From Gracilaria domingensis (taxonomy: Eukaryota; Rhodophyta; Florideophyceae; Gracilariales; Gracilariaceae): a DNA stretch of 64,000 bases. A program made the translations under genes and the position numbers. Shown in pieces: positions 19,591-32,778 of the stretch. The notes beneath the pieces are model-generated. The model was not told the origin of the DNA. It was given only the letters and a program-made list of their open reading frames with translations, and did no database searches. The stretch is taken from assembly GCA_022539475.1 (NCBI GenBank), contig VCMS01000288.1, positions 1-64,000 of the forward strand, given 5' to 3'. How positions within the stretch are numbered: position 1 is the first letter of the stretch; every line of letters begins with the position of its first letter.

Positions 19591-20621
19591 TCATAAATCT
19601 GCATTTCCAAATCGCACGTCATTGCGCACGAACACCGCATCATTTCCGAGAGAGTTTTTCTTCACCACCGACATTTTGCGCTCATTTACGGGCATTCGCA
19701 TGTACCCCAGCTGCGCCAAAAGCAAACTCACGTTGGCGAACACGGGCGTAAGCTCCACGGTGAGCACGTCGATTCTCACCCGGCTCCAATCGATGCCCTT
19801 TAACACGTTCAGCTCGTGCCCCTCCACGTCAAGGCTCATGTAGTCCACGTGCGTGATAGACGCGCGGTCGAGCATCTTCTGCACTGTCGTGCAGCGCTGT
19901 TCCACCATGTCTCCATCAGAGAGGTTGCCATGCTTGTACGAGTCTCCCACTATGCCTCCAATCTTGTGCAGCATGTGAAACGTGACCACCTCGCCATCGG
20001 TATCGCTCGCGCACGTCGGCGCAAGCATGCAGGATCTCTCCCGGAAGATCGGTTCGAAATACATCGGATTCGCCTCCACGCAGACCCCCTTCCATCCTAA
20101 GCATTCGTCCATAAAGTACGTGTTCGAGAGCCGCACTGGATCATTCGCTGCCACGTCGAGATACACCCCTTGTCGATTCAGTCGATTGAAATGCTTCACG
20201 TACAAGTACGAATCCTGCATAAACTGCGAGAACATTTTGATTTCATTCATGTGGTACGATCTATAGTCCCGCGGCACCGTGCAGCTGCCGCTCTGTTCGT
20301 ACGGACCGCACAGGTAACCGTTGCGGGCCAGCTCTTTGAACAACGGCTTGCACACTTCAGAAGGGGTTTTTCTCACCCAGTCATTCTCTCCATTTGCTGT
20401 GTCTGCGTTCGACTCGATCCGGCTCCGACCTGGCACGTTTTCCAGAGCAACTTCCACCGGGCGCTTTGGCACTGCCAGTTTGTGCTCTTGGTTATCGTGG
20501 GCCGCAGTATGACGAGAAAGGAGAGAAGCGCCAAAATGGCGGAGAGCAACGCCAATGTAGGCGTACACGAGACGCGGATTTGACGCCAGTCGGGAGATTT
20601 TGCTTTCACGCTTTGTGTCAT
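19591..20621 (-). CDS. FkbM-family methyltransferase with probable N-terminal membrane anchor
   Basis: The minus-strand frame ending at 19591 carries the FkbM (PF05050, Methyltransf_21) core. This is GVYLDVAANDPVRLSNTYF, then KGVCVEANPMYFE (SAM-binding beta strands), then HVDYMSLDVEGHELNVLKGI and DVLTVEL. Members O-methylate sugars or lipids. This frame has no ATG before the core. An ATG at 20619-20621 in a neighbouring frame starts MTQSVKAKSPDW and runs into a clear membrane segment (TLALLSAILALLSFLVIL), as expected for a type II anchor in the secretory pathway. The switch from that frame to the FkbM frame lies near 20500-20515. It could be a one-base sequencing error or a true small disruption. 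I therefore start the gene at 20621. Confidence 0.75.
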
Positions 20622-21359
20622 GGTGTTCCAACGTATTGCTACCGACGGGAAGGGAGCACGAAAGAAGTGCAGTGACCGCAGATTATCGCTTGCCAAGAAT
20701 TGTAGCAAAACTGTGCTTCTTTCCAGGAAGCTCCAGTGATGTGTTGCAGACTGCTATGGGACGAGGGGAGGCAGTAAGAGATGATGGGAAAGCGAAAACA
20801 GCTCGTAAGCAATTCAACCAGCGCGAGGAGCGGATTAGGGCTGCACTGCTTTTCCTTCGCAACATGCCAGGAATCCGTTGAATGCTGAACAGGGATCGTG
20901 ATGCGTACACAAGTATATTGCGCAGTCGGCTAAGCTCTCCAGTGTCATGGAGGTATGTGTAGACCTCTACCGAAGCTGCGTTTTGGCTTACACAATTTCC
21001 TACAACGGCAGAGACGTATGCGTCTCAACCACTCATTCTAGGGATCAGAGTAAGTACGAAGAGTAGAAACATCGATTCATTCGGGAGCATGTAAAGTTTA
21101 GGTGTACGTCTTCTCCCATCACTAGTGGCTCCCCCATTTCTACCCCTCGTATAATAATACAGTAGAAGGCCACATGATGTGTGGCCCACATCTAAGGAGT
21201 TTCTATTTTTGCATGAGAGAAAAAAGCAGCAATAGATATCGTTGGACATGTAAGAGCATTTGCACCAGGAGGTTGGTACTACCAAAAACTTAATCAAAAG
21301 GATTTGATTCTGAAAAACGTGCACCAGCATTTTTTTGGTTTGGGTTTGAACCAAATTTC

Positions 21360-21419
21360 GAACCAAACCAATTTTTTGAACCAATCCAGCCCATTTGGCT
21401 ATAAAAATTGGTTTGGTTC
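21360..21419. repeat. Palindrome of gaaccaaaccaatttt words
   Basis: gaaccaaaccaatttttt (21360-21377) pairs with aaaaattggtttggttc (21403-21419). Further ggtttggg and ttgaacc words lie to the left (21336-21352). The rest of 20640-21795 has no accepted gene. Confidence 0.6.
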
Positions 21420-21824
21420 CCTGCACAAATCCTGGAGGCCTGTATTTGTCGTCCACGTGTCACACGTTCTCCTCTTGCGCTATATAATATATTGGATTTT
21501 CCGGATGAGGAAGTAGATTTATTGGAAAATTTGGGGACTGTGAAAAAAAACCGCGGCAGCTTCGAAGATCGCAACGCGATCTGCGAAAACCAGCAGCCTT
21601 GAGAATCGCAACGCGATTCTAAGTTGAGATGACAGTAGTGAAGCCTTCACAAAAGACATCTGCGAATGGCACAGGCAAGGTGCCTGCTTTCGTCGCCGCG
21701 CGACGGCGGTGCATCAAACACACGCACAACTGTCCAGGATCGAAAACCTAAAAATAAAATATATTCTTCGTCCCTCGAAAAGATCATTGCTGGTTCTGCC
21801 CGCTGTTGGTTCCGTACTTATGGG

Positions 21825-22550
21825 CAGGGCTGCGTCCAATATAATTGCAATTAATTGCACCTAAAAACGCAATAAACAATATTTTCATATATTGTACCCG
21901 ATCTTGCAATAATAATTGCAATGATAGCGCCCTAAATCTCCAATATAATTAGCAATAACCGAACGGGTTTGCAATAATCTAGCAATATTGGTAAGCTAAC
22001 CAATGCCGATACATGCCAAAGAATACGTTCCAAACTTTAGCGTGTACATTTCTATGTGAACTTCAAATTTTAATTTGATATTAAAGCCTCTTTGGCGGCA
22101 TGCTCTTCGAAAGGATCAACAACTCGATCTGATCTTGAACCAAATCTTTGTCCCAAATTCTTTTGTCAATCTTTAAAAAGCTAATGCTTCGAAAATTTGT
22201 GACGTCATAGTATTTCTAATGTCAGACAATATGTTATTTACGATGCTTCAACGTCTTTCCAACTTAGCTACTGATCCTAAAATAAAGTCATAGTTTATGT
22301 ACTTCTGTTTCCTGATAGACAAGCTTTCATGTTTACGTGATATTTACTTTGAACGGCAAGAGCTAAATTCATTACGGCATTTATTTTCAGTATGAAATAA
22401 ATCCAGCAATATCATAGCATTTTGCAATATGAGCTCCAATATGAAATGAAACTGCAATATGTATTGCAATAGGCAATAGTACTTGCAATATGCAATAATT
22501 ATTGCATATTGCAATATATTGCAATAGCAATTAATTGCAACACAGTCCTG
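21825..22550. mobile_element. Non-autonomous hAT-type MITE, 726 bp, with 8-bp target duplication
   Basis: The left end CAGGGCTGCGTCCAAT and the reverse complement of the right end (CAGGACTGTGTTGCAAT) match as terminal inverted repeats with the CAGGG-like start of hAT transposons. Inside both ends, ttgcaattaattgc words continue the inverted symmetry. An exact 8-bp duplication, cttatggg, flanks the element at 21817-21824 and 22551-22558, the duplication length typical of hAT. The interior is A/T-rich with many gcaata words and no coding capacity. Confidence 0.85.
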
Positions 22551-22582
22551 CTTATGGGTGTCGCTGGAGCAACAGCGGGCAG

Positions 22583-23850
22583 CTGAAGCCGACCAGCGTC
22601 GATCAGTCACCACCATCTTGGGATACAACGAAGGCATTCCTAGAGATCTTTTTTGTGACGGTAGTAGAGCAGATCATGTTGTCAACTGTAACAGGTTCCA
22701 TCCCGTGTTTCCCTGACACCCTGTCCGCGAGCTTGAAGCCCGATTGCATTCTGATACCAACGTTTGCTCATAGTACGCAAGTCTGCACACACGTACATAC
22801 ATGTTTAGTGAATACGAGCTATGTTACTACTCAGAAACTTTGAAACGCATGTATGGAGATCATGCTATTTTGTAGCTAAACTGAGCGGGTAGCATAACGA
22901 ATTCAGCGTCTTGCTGCCGAGCAGCACAAAGCAAGAAACAGTAGCTGCGTCTCAAGTGTTCTAGAAGACCCAAGAGAAGAACAGTCGCTGTCGATTCGCA
23001 GAACGCTCGTGGGAAGTACCAGTACACTGGCAGTGCCAGTGGCACTGTGCTCGCCAGCGATCGCGCGGGACACCAATCTGACGCCGAGGCTGCGACACCG
23101 AGCGCCACAACTTGCCTAGCCCCACTACGGGACCAAAACAAGTTTCTTCGACAGATCTCAACAACTTTAGCGTCGGACGACCGTGCGGACGGCGAGACTT
23201 AACCGATCATGCCATGGGGAGCATAGATTGCAAGCAGAGTCTGTCCCGCGATGCAGCGACAGTTAATTCGCACTCAGCACCGAATTTCAATGCGTTTGTT
23301 TAAACGGTTTTAATATCACGTCACTTTATATCAGCCGATACAGAAGATTTTCTATAATGCCCATGTGGAGTCATGTTTGAAAATCAAGTTAACATCCAAA
23401 GGCTCCCGAACACCTTCTTAGACGAAGCGATGAACTCGAGCCCTCACAGTAGAAGTAAAGGCTTCGCTATCATTAAATTTTTTGTAGTCAGTAGTGGCCT
23501 GTTCTGGCTGCCCTTCGCCATTTCCGGCGCCCACTATTGTCCCAATTGACCCAACACTTTGTGCAAGGCTTTTTTGGGCAAAGCAAAGAAGCGGACTAAC
23601 TTAGCGTAAGGCGGTGAACGGTTCATCTGAAATCTACGTTTTGTTCCAACGAACAATGCGTTGGAATGATACAATATAGGTATATAATTGTCCATGTGTC
23701 TCACAGCTCTCAAAAGCGATCTTTAATGTTTTGATAGAAGGAAAGTGCGGAAGTTAACAGTGCAGACACCACTGATTTATATAGTAATTCTGTTCCACGA
23801 GCACGTTGAGGGTGCAACATGTCCCTTGGGCGTGGATGAGTGGGTGAAAA
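22583..23850. other. Intergenic, nothing recognised
   Basis: Short frames only. No repeat was found apart from a weak similarity of 23636-23690 (ttgttccaac...ggaatgatacaatatagg) to 10987-11035. Confidence 0.35.
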
Positions 23851-24013
23851 TGACAGAGCCTAAAAAATTTGTACAGCCGAAATAGAAGGTGGTGGATCAA
23901 CGATCGTCGAAGGCAGACTGCTTGCCGCCAAAGCTTTGGCTTGCAGAACCTCCGAAGCTACGCTTTTGGCGGCAAGCTGCTCCAGCAAGATCAAAAGAGC
24001 TGCTCCCAAATCC
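23851..24013 (+). repeat. Palindromic dispersed repeat, copy 2
   Basis: Matches 10675-10838. The internal palindrome is better preserved here: gcttgccgccaaagc (23920-23934) pairs with gcttttggcggcaagc (23962-23977). Confidence 0.7.
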
Positions 24014-24371
24014 TGGACAAATCGAAGATTATATGTTATCGGAGCATCTGGGAACGAGACGAAAATGTAATGGCCCGGATCAGGCTGCTGCACTCTTAAA
24101 TCTGGGTATGTATCAATCGACAGCCATTCTTGCGGGCAGATTTGCGTGTTGAGCATGTTTTTTGTGATTTTCCACTTCGAGATGAACTGGTGCTGGACTG
24201 GTATATAAGCAACAGGTTTACTTCACTGCTACGAGCAAAGTTCTCGACAGCTCTGCACGTCTCTGCTCTTTTATCTGAGCCAAAAACTCTCTATTCTAGA
24301 GTTTTATCTTCTTTTATTTCCACCTACCTAAACATCCCTGACTTTTTCGTTAATAAGGCTTCATTGCTTTA

Positions 24372-24712
24372 TGTGAAGACTCTGAAACGTCTGTGAAGCA
24401 CATGTTGCTCAAGGACGTTGCAGTCTGGTTATACTGCAACGCCCGCATGGAGCAACATGGTGCAAGACGTTGCACTGCACACTGGTACAGTTGGTACAGT
24501 GGTTTGCAGTGACAAGTCAGCAGAGCGTTCCAAACGGGCTGCTCTCTAATCAGAAGAAGAGCGAGCACCCAAAATACAAACATTAGTTTTAGTCTGTGAC
24601 TTAGTTGCTGGAAGCTAGTGACAGATAAAAAGGTAGCTCAAACAAGTAAACAGCAGATCGAGGAGTCGATCTAACCTCTTGTGACACCAATCTACCCCCT
24701 CCCGCTACAACA
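24372..24712 (+). repeat. Element A left LTR
   Basis: 341 bp, TGTGAAGACTC to CGCTACAACA. It contains a palindromic block (cacatgttgctc...gagcaacatgg) and ends in a pyrimidine-rich run. It matches 29004-29241 joined to 50087-50180. Confidence 0.85.
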
Positions 24713-24794
24713 GATTATCGGGCCTACTACGAACTACTGTCGCGTGTTGCGGTTCTTTCTCTTTCTCTAGTGCGTCTGGGGCTACCGCATCGTC

Positions 24795-25500
24795 ATGGAC
24801 GACACCTTTGTCGACGTTGCGAAGTTTCGCATTTCGCTTTTGAAGGCGGATAACTACTTCATGTGGTCGCACAAAATGGAGCTAGTGTTGCGCTCCAAAA
24901 GCGTGTGGCCTCTGGTGACTAACGCTGATCGGAAACCTGAGGACGAAGACGCTGTAGAGAAGTTTGAAAAGAAGAAGGATATCGCTCTGACCTGCATACT
25001 ACTCTCGGTAAATGAGTCCTGTGTGGCATCGGTGATAACGATACGGGACCTGGCTGAGATATGGAAGACGCTAAAGTCGAATTTCGAATTGGTATCGCAG
25101 GCGAGCAAAGATGCGCTACTGGAACAGTATCAGGATATGAAGATGACAACGGATGAACGTGTGCTTGACTACACCAATCGACTTGCAGTCATCGAGATGA
25201 AGCTGAATATTATCAGACACACTCTGTCTGATGCCGAAAGGCTTAGAGCGATCCTGAGGGGTCTCACAAAGGACTTTGATGTGACAGCTGAAGTCATAAG
25301 TCAGACTGGAACTACTCTGAAGGACGCTATACCGCGCTTGATAGCCCGTGAGGGGTAGTTGTTGAAGGACAGTCGGTCTTCCAGCTCCACTTCAGGACAT
25401 GTGAGAGCACTACAGGCGCGTACGAAGAAGACTTCGGAAGACCGGAAATGCTTCTTTTGTGACAAGAAAGGTCACATCAAGAAGAACTGCTGGGACAATC
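24795..25500 (+). pseudogene. Element A gag region
   Basis: The gag of copia type starts at ATG 24795 (MDDTFVDVAKF). It has the family's WSHKMELVL and IWKTLKSNFE segments. A CCHC zinc knuckle (CFFCDKKGHIKKNC) lies near 25450-25490. It belongs to a broken fossil. Confidence 0.8.
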
Positions 25501-28500
25501 CTCGCAGTAAGAGTTACAAAGGAAAGAAGAACGGCCATGAAGAGAAGCATTCGGATCGTGGAAATGGAAATGATGGTGTGGCTGGGATCGTCGCTGGAAT
25601 GGTAGTGGTTGCCTTTGAAGATGAAGAGGCACCAGTAATGGAGACACTTGATGTACCTGACGCGAATGGATGTCGAGAGAACATCGTATTGAAGGAAGCC
25701 GGATACATTCCAAATCACTGAGTTCCTGAGGGACAGGAGTTCTCATGGTACTTGGACTCAGGGGCATCGAAGCACATGACTAATAGCCAGAGCTACTTCG
25801 TTCATGGCGTGCATTCCTCCACGAAGAAGACTGTATCAGTAGGAGACGGTGCAAAGCTGCGAGTGAATGGACAGGGTACTGTAGAATGTTGGATTCGTGC
25901 AACAGAAGGTCAACGCGAGAGGATTGTTCTTAACGACGTACTCTACGTGCCGGAGCTTATGTGTAATCTGCTGTCCGTGAGCGCTATTCGTCGTCGCGGA
26001 TACATGACGGTGTTCATGTCTGACAATGAAGGATCAGGGATCACGGTAATTGTGGACCAGAGTAGCCTGAGGATTCTGACAGTAGGGAAAGAACTCGATG
26101 AAGGACTCTACGAAATCAAGCTTGCTCCGTCTGAAAACCGTGGAACTAACGTTTTGATTGCGCAGGACGGAGAAAACTATGCGCTAACCTGGCATAGACG
26201 TCTCGGCCACGCAAGCTTAGACTACATTCGGAAGACTCTGCGAATCATCAATGGCGTACGACAGGTATCGATACACGACTTCGGACACTGCGAACCGTGT
26301 GCGGAAGGCAAAGCTACTCGAGCACCGCGGAACCCAAGCGATGCATCGAAGAAGAACATGGAGGTTCTTGACCTTGTCCACTCAGACGTCATGGGACCCA
26401 TGAACGTTGAGAGCTTGTCAAAGGCGAAGTACGCGGTGACCACTTATGAAGACAAGACTTGTCTGTCAGCAGTGCGGTTCACACGAACACGGGCGCAAGT
26501 AGGAGACCGAATCAAGGACATGATCACCTTGTTTGAGACTCAGTCTGGACGAGTGCTGAAGCGGTTCAGGTTTGACAACGCCGGCGAGTATTTGTCCGGT
26601 GCAATGCAGAACTGGTTGAACAGCAAAGGAGTGATCATGGAACCGAGTCCGGCATACAGCCCTGAGTCCAACGGAAAGGCGGAGAGACTCAATCGTACAC
26701 TGAATGACAAGGCTCGAACGATGTTACGGACGATTGAAGGGACACCACGCAGTGGCCAACTGTGAGCAGAAGCCGTAAACACAGCGAACTATATCCGGAA
26801 CCGCACATTCGTTCGACGCGAAGGGGAGCCTCACATGACTCCGATAGAGGCTTTCACTGGTATCAAGCCTAACCTAGCGCACTTACGAACCTTCGGGGCA
26901 CAATGTTATGTACACATCCCGAAAGAGCTCCGTCAACGTAGTGCAAAGTACGAGAAGCGTGCCATCAAGGGGATCCTTGTCGGGTATGAGAGGGGCAAGT
27001 GCTATAGGGTGTACATTCCGAACGAGAACAAAGTGATTGTGTCTCAAGATGTCACATTCAATGAGAAGGTGACTGGATGGAACCCTGAATCTGAGACTGA
27101 ATCTCTCCCTGGACCAGAGAAAGTCGACCTCAGTGGGGTAGACCACTGTGAAGAGGATCATGAAGTACAGATGGATGTGAAGCAAGACGATATGGATGAA
27201 ATGGAATCAAAAAAGCAAGAAGATCAGAAGCAGGAAAATTTGGTGGATGATGAAGTGAAGGAAGAAGAAGAGCTTGTGGACGCACAAGTGGAGTATTCCT
27301 ACGACCCGGAGCTTGTGACTCACTACCCAGATGACCCAAGAAGGTCCAGTCGATTCCGCCAGGCACCCAATCGATACACACCAGACGCCACCATGGCATT
27401 ACTCACTACTAGTGCGTTGGGGAACCCTGTGGACGACAGTCCACTGACTGTTCGTGAAGCTTTGCAGGGAAACGACGCCGAAGACTGGCGAGCATCCATG
27501 CGTGAGGAGATGGATCATATGGATCAGAGAGCTGTATGGGAACTGGTTCCGCCTCCAGAGAACTGCCGACCTATCAGTAGCAGGTGGATTTTTCTCAAGA
27601 AGCGAGATGAGATAGGCCAGATAGAGCGATACCGTGCACGATTGATAGCTCGAGGCTTCTCACAGCGTCCTGGACTGGACTATGAGGAACTGTTCTCCCC
27701 TGTTGTGAAGTATAGTACAGTTAGAGCCGTACTGTCGCACATGGTGGCCAATGATATTGATGCTATTCAGTTTGATGTTAGAACAGCGTTCCTGTATGGT
27801 GATCTCACTGAAGACCTTTACATGAAACAACCGGAAGGCTTCATGAATGCACAATGTAGGGATCACGTGTAAAAGCTGAAGAAGGCCATTTATGGCCTAA
27901 AGCAGGCATCGCGCGCATGGAGGACCAAGTTTAAGGCTATCATGAAGAAGATTGGCTGCACTGTGTCTGAGAACGACCCTGGCCTCTTCCTTTACAACAG
28001 TGGTGAGGGACGGGTGACCATTCTTGTGTACGTAGAAGACGGTATCATTGTCGGCAAAGGAAGAGACATGTTGCTGGAGTTTGTGAAGAAATTACAAGCC
28101 CATGTCGACCTTAGGGTCTACGATGAGCCACGGAAGTTCCTCGGGATGATCATCGAACGTAGCGCTGACAGGAAATCACTCAGTCTACACAATCAACCGA
28201 TAATAGAGCGCCTGGCTGCCCAGTTTCATGTAGAGAATGGCGCCAAAGTTAACGTTCCTCTGCAGACCACAATCTTGGCAAAGGCGTCAGATGTTAATGA
28301 AGATGTTGGAAATCTCCCTTACAGAGAACTGGTAGGCTCCTTGCTGCATCTGGCAAACACTGTGCGTCCTGACATCGCCTTTTCGGTCTCTTATCTCTCG
28401 CGCTTTATTCATCAATACTCGCGCGAACACTGGAGTGCGGCTTTGAATGTCCTCAAGTACCTTAGCACCACGAAAGATGCTAAGATTGTGTATCGTGCTG

Positions 28501-29003
28501 ATGATACTGTTGGAATTGAAGGAACTTCAGATGCAGACTTTGCTGGCGATAGAGAGGACAGGAAGTCCACTAGTGGCTTCATCTTTACGTATGCTGGAGG
28601 CCCTATTTCGTGGAGAAGCAAGAAGCAGACTGTTGTAGCGCAGTCTACTCTAGAAGCGGAAGAGGTTGCAATTTCCTTCGCTGTTCGAGAGGGAGTGTGG
28701 CTACGACGAATATTTTACGAACTGCGTGGACACGAAGCTCTGAGAAGTATTGACATCTTCGGAGATAATCAGGGCACGATTTCTTTTTGTGCCATGATGA
28801 AGTCCTGAACGAGAAAACAAAGCACATCGAAGTGAAATATCATCTCGTGAAAGACTCTGTGGAACGTGGACTTGTGCGAGTTGGCTACAGGAGAAGCAGT
28901 GAGTCAGCTGCAGATTTATTTACGAAGCGCCACAACACGAAGACGCATAGACGTCTTTGCGAGATGTTTGGTATGACATTGGTGCGTTTGGATCGGGAGG
29001 GAG
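25501..29003 (+). pseudogene. Element A pol region: protease, integrase, RT, RNase H
   Basis: The protease motif YLDSGASKHMT lies near 25755. The GAG-pre-integrase block is WHRRLGHASLDY, near 26190. The integrase core (LVHSDVMGPM, FDNAGEYL, AYSPESNGKAERLNR) spans 26360-26690. RT lies at about 27470-28130 (FDVRTAFLYGDL, KAIYGLKQASRAW, YVEDGIIV). RNase H lies at 28500-28990 (SDADFAGDREDRKSTSG, HIEVKYHLVKD). This domain order is diagnostic of Ty1/copia. The reading is broken in several places. Confidence 0.85.
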
Positions 29004-29241
29004 TGTGGAGACACTGAAACGTCTGTGAAGCACATGTTGCTCAAGGACGTTGCAGTCTGGTTATACTGCAACGTCCGCATGGAGCAACATGGTGCAAGAC
29101 TTTGCACTGCACACTGGTGCAGTGGTTGGCAGTGACAAGTCAGCAGAGCGTTCTAAACGGGCTGCTCTCTAATTAGAAGAAGAGCGAGCACCCAAAATAA
29201 AGACATTAGTTGTAGTCTGTGACTTAGTTGCTGGAAGCTAG
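29004..29241 (+). repeat. Element A right LTR, first part
   Basis: It matches the left LTR of A up to the insertion point of element B. It continues at 50087 after B and the 5-bp target duplication gctag (29237-29241 and 50082-50086). Confidence 0.85.
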
Positions 29242-30083
29242 TGTAGAGCAAAAACACTCCGCGGAAGGAGACAAAAACCACCCGCGTGCGCGGTACTCTC
29301 AAGGTGTTCAGACTTGCTCCTTATGAAGGGTGGCGCAGCGGAATAGCCCCCCGATGAGGTCGACACTAGCCGGGCGTAACTCCCGGCGACCTCTTCCTGA
29401 CTTACAGACGGAGGTAAGGGATGAACCCAAAAGAGGCGGTAGTAACCGTATCAACGGGAAACCCAAAGGAATGGGGAAATAAAGGGGAAAACAGGCCGTA
29501 TGTACGGGACACAGACCCGAAAAGAGGGAACAACAGAACAACAACAACAAGAGGCCTGTACACACAGGGCGGAGAACAACCGTAAGGGCGGGAAAACAAA
29601 CAGAAAACAACAGAAAACAAACAATAAATATAACCGTAGGTAAACGGGAACTCCTCAGAGACGCGAGGTGGATAAGTACTACCGTAGACGGCACGGAAGC
29701 TCTCCAAGAAGAAATCGCGATCCCACGCAGGCGAGATACTTAGAGCCGAACACTCGGTTATCTTTACTTCCCAGGAGGGTGGCCGTGAGGCCAACCTTTA
29801 AGTAGGGATCACTATACTATCTTAAAGTATCAACTATACCGGTACACGTCCGGACAATACACTACACGTGTACCGTGACCCTCGGCTCAGAGGGCAATCC
29901 GCGTGCGCGGACACATCCACCATGTGGACACCTGATGTGTCCACCATCCAGGCCAACAATCTATACTTTGTCCTGCGACCGTCAACTCAGTCCTCAACAT
30001 TCTGAGGTAACACTCCGGGAAACCCGGTAAACCTGCAAAAAGCAGCGCGAGCACCACCAGAAATCCGGGCGTTTTGCTCTACA
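29242..30083 (-). repeat. Element B LTR (3' side of the element)
   Basis: 842 bp with inverted ends TGTAGAGCAAAA/TTTTGCTCTACA. It shares all landmarks with 49240-50081. Open frames on its minus strand (up to 130 codons) recur in both LTRs and are not genes. Confidence 0.9.
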
Positions 30084-32330
30084 TCTCTCCCTCCTCAAGA
30101 TTCGGGAACCTTCCCGAATCCACGGGTTTCTTCCTGGAAGAGGCGAGAAGCACAATGTCCGAGAATTCGGTCGAAGCGAGCGAAATCCAATCCGATATCC
30201 CTCCTCGGTTCACCTAGACAACGAGCGACAATCCGTACAAACGGTGATTCAACACGACATCCGACCCAACGACGCTGGTATATCCACTCAGTGGTCATCA
30301 CCACAAGATGCGGAGTGACAAACACATCCGTAGCAAACCGGTCGCTGGTGGAACGGTCCAGTTCCAACACACCCCACCAGTGGGTTCAGCAATTAACCGA
30401 TACCATCGGATTCCGCAATGCGGTTAGCACGCGACATCCTATTCAGTAGCACTCAGCATTAGTGCACCTCCACTGCAGGAGTTCCTGTCGTGAAAACGGT
30501 ACTCCTTCCGGCCTCCATCAGATACTTGGAGACTTCCAGAGCTCCTGGCGCTTCACTATCTTCTCGTGTTGCGAGCCAGGCGAACCGCGACTTCGCGGCG
30601 CTTGAGACGAACAAACAAACTGATACTATCGGAAAACTCAGGTAAAGTAGCATACAAGGACCGTTGATCGCGGCATTCCAAGTTAGTTAGACCTTGGCTA
30701 GGGTTCGAACCACCTGGGATCCGGTGACGAACGGTAGCGAGACGCTCCAGTTCGCACTGGTACCCAACGATAATCACTGAACATCCAGGACAACACCAAG
30801 GGCTTCGAAGCCTTTTGGTACTTCTCCGCAGTGCGGCGTTCGTACTCAGCACACGCAGTGTCCCGTCGCACGGCGACCAAATAACCCATGACTTACATGG
30901 AAATCCTCACTTCTCGTGAGTATCCCAAAGACAAAAAGACATCCCGCCCAACACCGGACATAGCAACACTCTCCGTCCATTGGCGGTAACATCCCTCATG
31001 AGGGTCTCTGCACGACACGAGTCCCTTCCGTACTCCATCGCGGAGAAGTTCCACAGCGTGGCAACCGCGCGTTGCTGACTCGAAACAGTCGAGTTCATAC
31101 CAGACCACAACAGAGACATACTCATTCTGAGTGGCACTCAGAGTCCGAGGACCACAGCAGTCCATCCCAGTACAGTGGGTACATCATCCAGACATCCTGG
31201 TATTCCGTAACCAACGGTGTGCGTATCTCCCAGAGAACTCTGGAATATCCAGTAGATGTCCTGAACAATCAGGCTTTGTTCCCAGTAACAAGGGTCTACT
31301 GATAACTTCAGCCCGGACCAGAGACTGCTCTCCTCGAAAAGAGTCGATCCGCAATGCGGTATTTGATTAATCAGATCCTCCTTCCCAGATGCCAATCCCA
31401 GCAGGGCTCAACTTCCTTCGCAAGGCTCAATCCACTGAGCGGTCCTCGTAAAGTCCATTCACCAATGGTGCTCCGCCGTGACAGACACGGTAAACGATAT
31501 CCAACACATCCTAGGTTGGTTTCCGAGAATATCGAATACGTACAACGAATCGGTCCTTCCTCACTGAGGTTCTTTCTCCATGACGCATGGAGTCATTCTC
31601 AAGTTTCAACCCGTACTGACCGTCAGCAACGCATGACGAATTGCGTGATTTACCTCAAGAGAGGACCGACCGCTATGATTATTGTTCCTTCCGTGACGGG
31701 GGGTCTTTCCAGGACAACTAGTTCGCTCCTATGTGGAGTTAGTGCTCTACGTGATGGTTTTTTCCACGCAGGGCCGACACCCAGAATATGGCGACTCTCC
31801 ATGATTCCATGGTTTTTCTCAGTGAGCTTGAGTCCAGCGACAGCCTCCAGTAAATTACCAGAGAAGTTGCCCATCCTCATTGAGGCTCTCCTCAAATGAG
31901 GTGTTAACAAAAAAAATTTATCTGCTTTGGCGGTCTGCATCCAAGTCCGCAAAGGCAGCGGCTGCTTCGCACGGCCCCTGACTGGAGTCATTCCCGATAA
32001 AGTCGGTTCCAGTCCAGAAATCACCGCCTTTTCCCAGAAATTTATCCGTCTAGAGACGGCACAACGAACAGAACACGTTCTCCTGACTACGGGGAGGTGC
32101 CGCCCAGCATGAACGGACTCTTCGTTGCGGAGTTATAACATGTTGAACACAAGTACCTCCGTTGATAGGACGGATAAAATGCCAAGGGCCAAAATCATCT
32201 TAATATGCACAATGCACATTGCTAGCACGGCTTTCCAGACATGCAATGCATTCCAATATATTGGTCGTACCACAGTACACGTGGGGAAGTGCAATTCAAT
32301 TTCATTGCTCCTTCCCTCTGCCAAGTAGAT
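30084..32330 (-). other. Element B interior, 3' part, unrecognised
   Basis: By position this should hold RNase H and integrase, but no catalytic motif could be recognised in any minus-strand frame. It is probably strongly decayed. The last 150 bp (from about 32180) begin the CACGTG-rich repeat array that resumes at 38285. Confidence 0.4.
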
Positions 32331-32680
32331 TGTCGGTGAACACGAATAGATTTCAGCTGTGCTGTGCTACAGAACTCCGACGCAGGTCGGAGCTTCGTTC
32401 GCGGGAACGCAGGTAGCGATTGTTTCACAACAAACAGTACAGATACTTTACAACTTCGATGACCCCCCTTTCCTTCCTTCGTCGGAAAAGGGTCCAGCTC
32501 CTTAACTGGCACGCCAAAGGACAGGAGTTTGCACAAAACTGCAACTGTCTGACGTACAACTAGATAAGTGAATGTTGTTCAATTCAAACGCAGAAAAATA
32601 AAATTACAACCCAATACAATTAGAACAATTCAAGATGATACATTACTTCATTGTCAGCAGAGCTGACAGTTATACGGACA
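32331..32680 (-). repeat. Element C1 LTR (3' side)
   Basis: 350 bp, nearly identical to 37919-38268. The 60 bp following it (32681-32740) are repeated at 33118-33177. Confidence 0.85.
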
Positions 32681-32778
32681 CTCGGGCATCTTCAACGTCA
32701 GACATTGCAAAACGACGCCTCACTTGGACTCCATCAGTCCTTCACATTCAGTCATTGCTCATTGCCATGTACAGTAGA

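Noticed and set aside
24795-29003. Considered as a functional host-domesticated gag/pol
   Set aside because: Flanked by LTRs and broken in several places; an ordinary decayed copia element.
29308-29794. Long minus-strand frames in the B LTR, repeated at 49306-49792
   Set aside because: Identical in both LTRs and pyrimidine-rich; they are composition by-products of LTR sequence.
30700-30730. gggttcgaaccac resembling a tRNA T-arm
   Set aside because: No acceptor, D-arm or anticodon stem could be placed on either strand; it lies in the decayed interior of element B.
31354-31899. 181-codon plus-strand frame
   Set aside because: Antisense inside element B, no recognisable domain, not supported by a start context.
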